Source: Bacteroidota bacterium
GTDB taxonomy: Bacteria; Bacteroidota; Bacteroidia; Bacteroidales; Prolixibacteraceae
NCBI GenBank assembly: GCA_023393265.1
Contig: JAEWME010000381.1
Span: forward strand, 1-6,029
Length of the DNA stretch: 6,029 nt
Direction: 5' to 3'
Of the stretch, positions 5,676 through 6,029 are shown piece by piece. Position 1 is the stretch's first letter. Every line of letters begins with the position of its first letter. The position numbers and the translations under genes were made by a program. The notes beneath the pieces are model-generated. The model searched no databases. It saw nothing but the letters and a program-made list of their open reading frames with translations, and was not told the DNA's origin.

Positions 5676-6029
5676 TCAAATAAAGCCTTTCTCCGGAAGG
5701 AATTTCCAGAATCGGCGGGGCAAAAACTGGCGGTGAACTTTGGGATTTTTGCGCTCGGTGATGCAGATGCTTTTGTAGTACTGCCGCCACAACTGCTGAA
5801 ACAGTTTTTCGTCTTCGGCCAGCAGCGAGGCATGCAACTGACCGTTTTGCGGATTCACCTTCAGTTCGTCGAAAACCACGCGGCTCACGGTTTTGAGGTC
5901 GTACAGGAAGCCGTAGTTTCGCTTCAGGTCATATACAATCCACACCTGGTCGGCAAACCGGTCCTGAAAATGCGGAAGGCACAGCGGCAAAACATCGTAT
6001 TGCGGCGCATGCGAAGCGTAGTAGCTCCC
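5676..6029 (-). CDS. DUF4130/TIGR03915 putative DNA-repair protein, C-terminal part (5' end outside window)
   Basis: This frame enters from the right edge and runs 117 codons to a TGA at 5678-5676. The first visible residues are GSYYASHAPQYDVLPLCLPHF. Recognisable DUF4130 features are PQYDVLPL, HFQDRFADQVWIVYD (~34 residues in), RNYGFLYDL, and near the end ERKNPKVHRQFLPRRFWKFLPE, the basic Arg/Trp-rich tail typical of the family. Family members (about 250 residues) are of unproven biochemistry and are named putative DNA metabolism or repair proteins. They are usually encoded beside, or fused to, a radical SAM protein related to spore photoproduct lyase (TIGR03916), which I would expect just beyond the right edge. 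The upstream coding continues past the window, so the TTG at 5990 is an internal codon and not the start. Confidence 0.85.
   Translation of the reverse strand, partial: GSYYASHAPQYDVLPLCLPHFQDRFADQVWIVYDLKRNYGFLYDLKTVSRVVFDELKVNPQNGQLHASLLAEDEKLFQQLWRQYYKSICITERKNPKVHRQFLPRRFWKFLPEKGFI

Overview
The window looks like chromosomal DNA of a Bacteroidota bacterium. The grounds are an A-rich start context without strong Shine-Dalgarno sites, a membrane-anchored LytTR regulator of the type common in that phylum, and a family mix typical of free-living Bacteroidales/Marinilabiliales-like genomes. This assignment is inference from the proteins; there is no rRNA or other marker. I see no tRNA, rRNA, IS element, CRISPR array or phage gene.

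Layout. (1) 1-1490, minus: most of a CPA2-type cation:proton antiporter with a C-terminal UspA-like domain, cut by the left edge. (2) 1491-1770: a divergent intergenic region with a 17-bp palindrome and a weak Pho-box-like site. (3) 1771-2625, plus: a COG2908 metallophosphoesterase (LpxH/PlcP group). After 121 bp with a heptameric repeat comes (4) 2747-3769, plus: a GT-B glycosyltransferase of the MurG/MJ1255-like type. (5) 3780-4553, minus: a CPBP-family intramembrane protease, converging on the glycosyltransferase with only 10 bp between stops. (6) 4554-4749: an unusually structured regulatory region. (7) 4750-5598, minus: a LytTR transcription regulator with four membrane helices. (8) 5676-6029, minus: the C-terminal part of a DUF4130/TIGR03915 putative DNA-repair protein, cut by the right edge.

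Two functional units stand out. The phosphoesterase plus glycosyltransferase pair fits lipid remodelling (phospholipid head-group removal, then glycosylation of the diacylglycerol), although an envelope-glycolipid or lipid A role cannot be excluded. The LytTR gene is followed, on the same strand, by an array of four well-conserved and one degenerate direct repeats at 20-22 bp spacing. Their core resembles the published LytTR half-site, and the array lies directly ahead of the CPBP protease gene. The simplest reading is that the membrane-bound LytTR protein binds this array and controls the protease, giving a compact membrane sensing module. That repeat array is the most interesting signal in the window.
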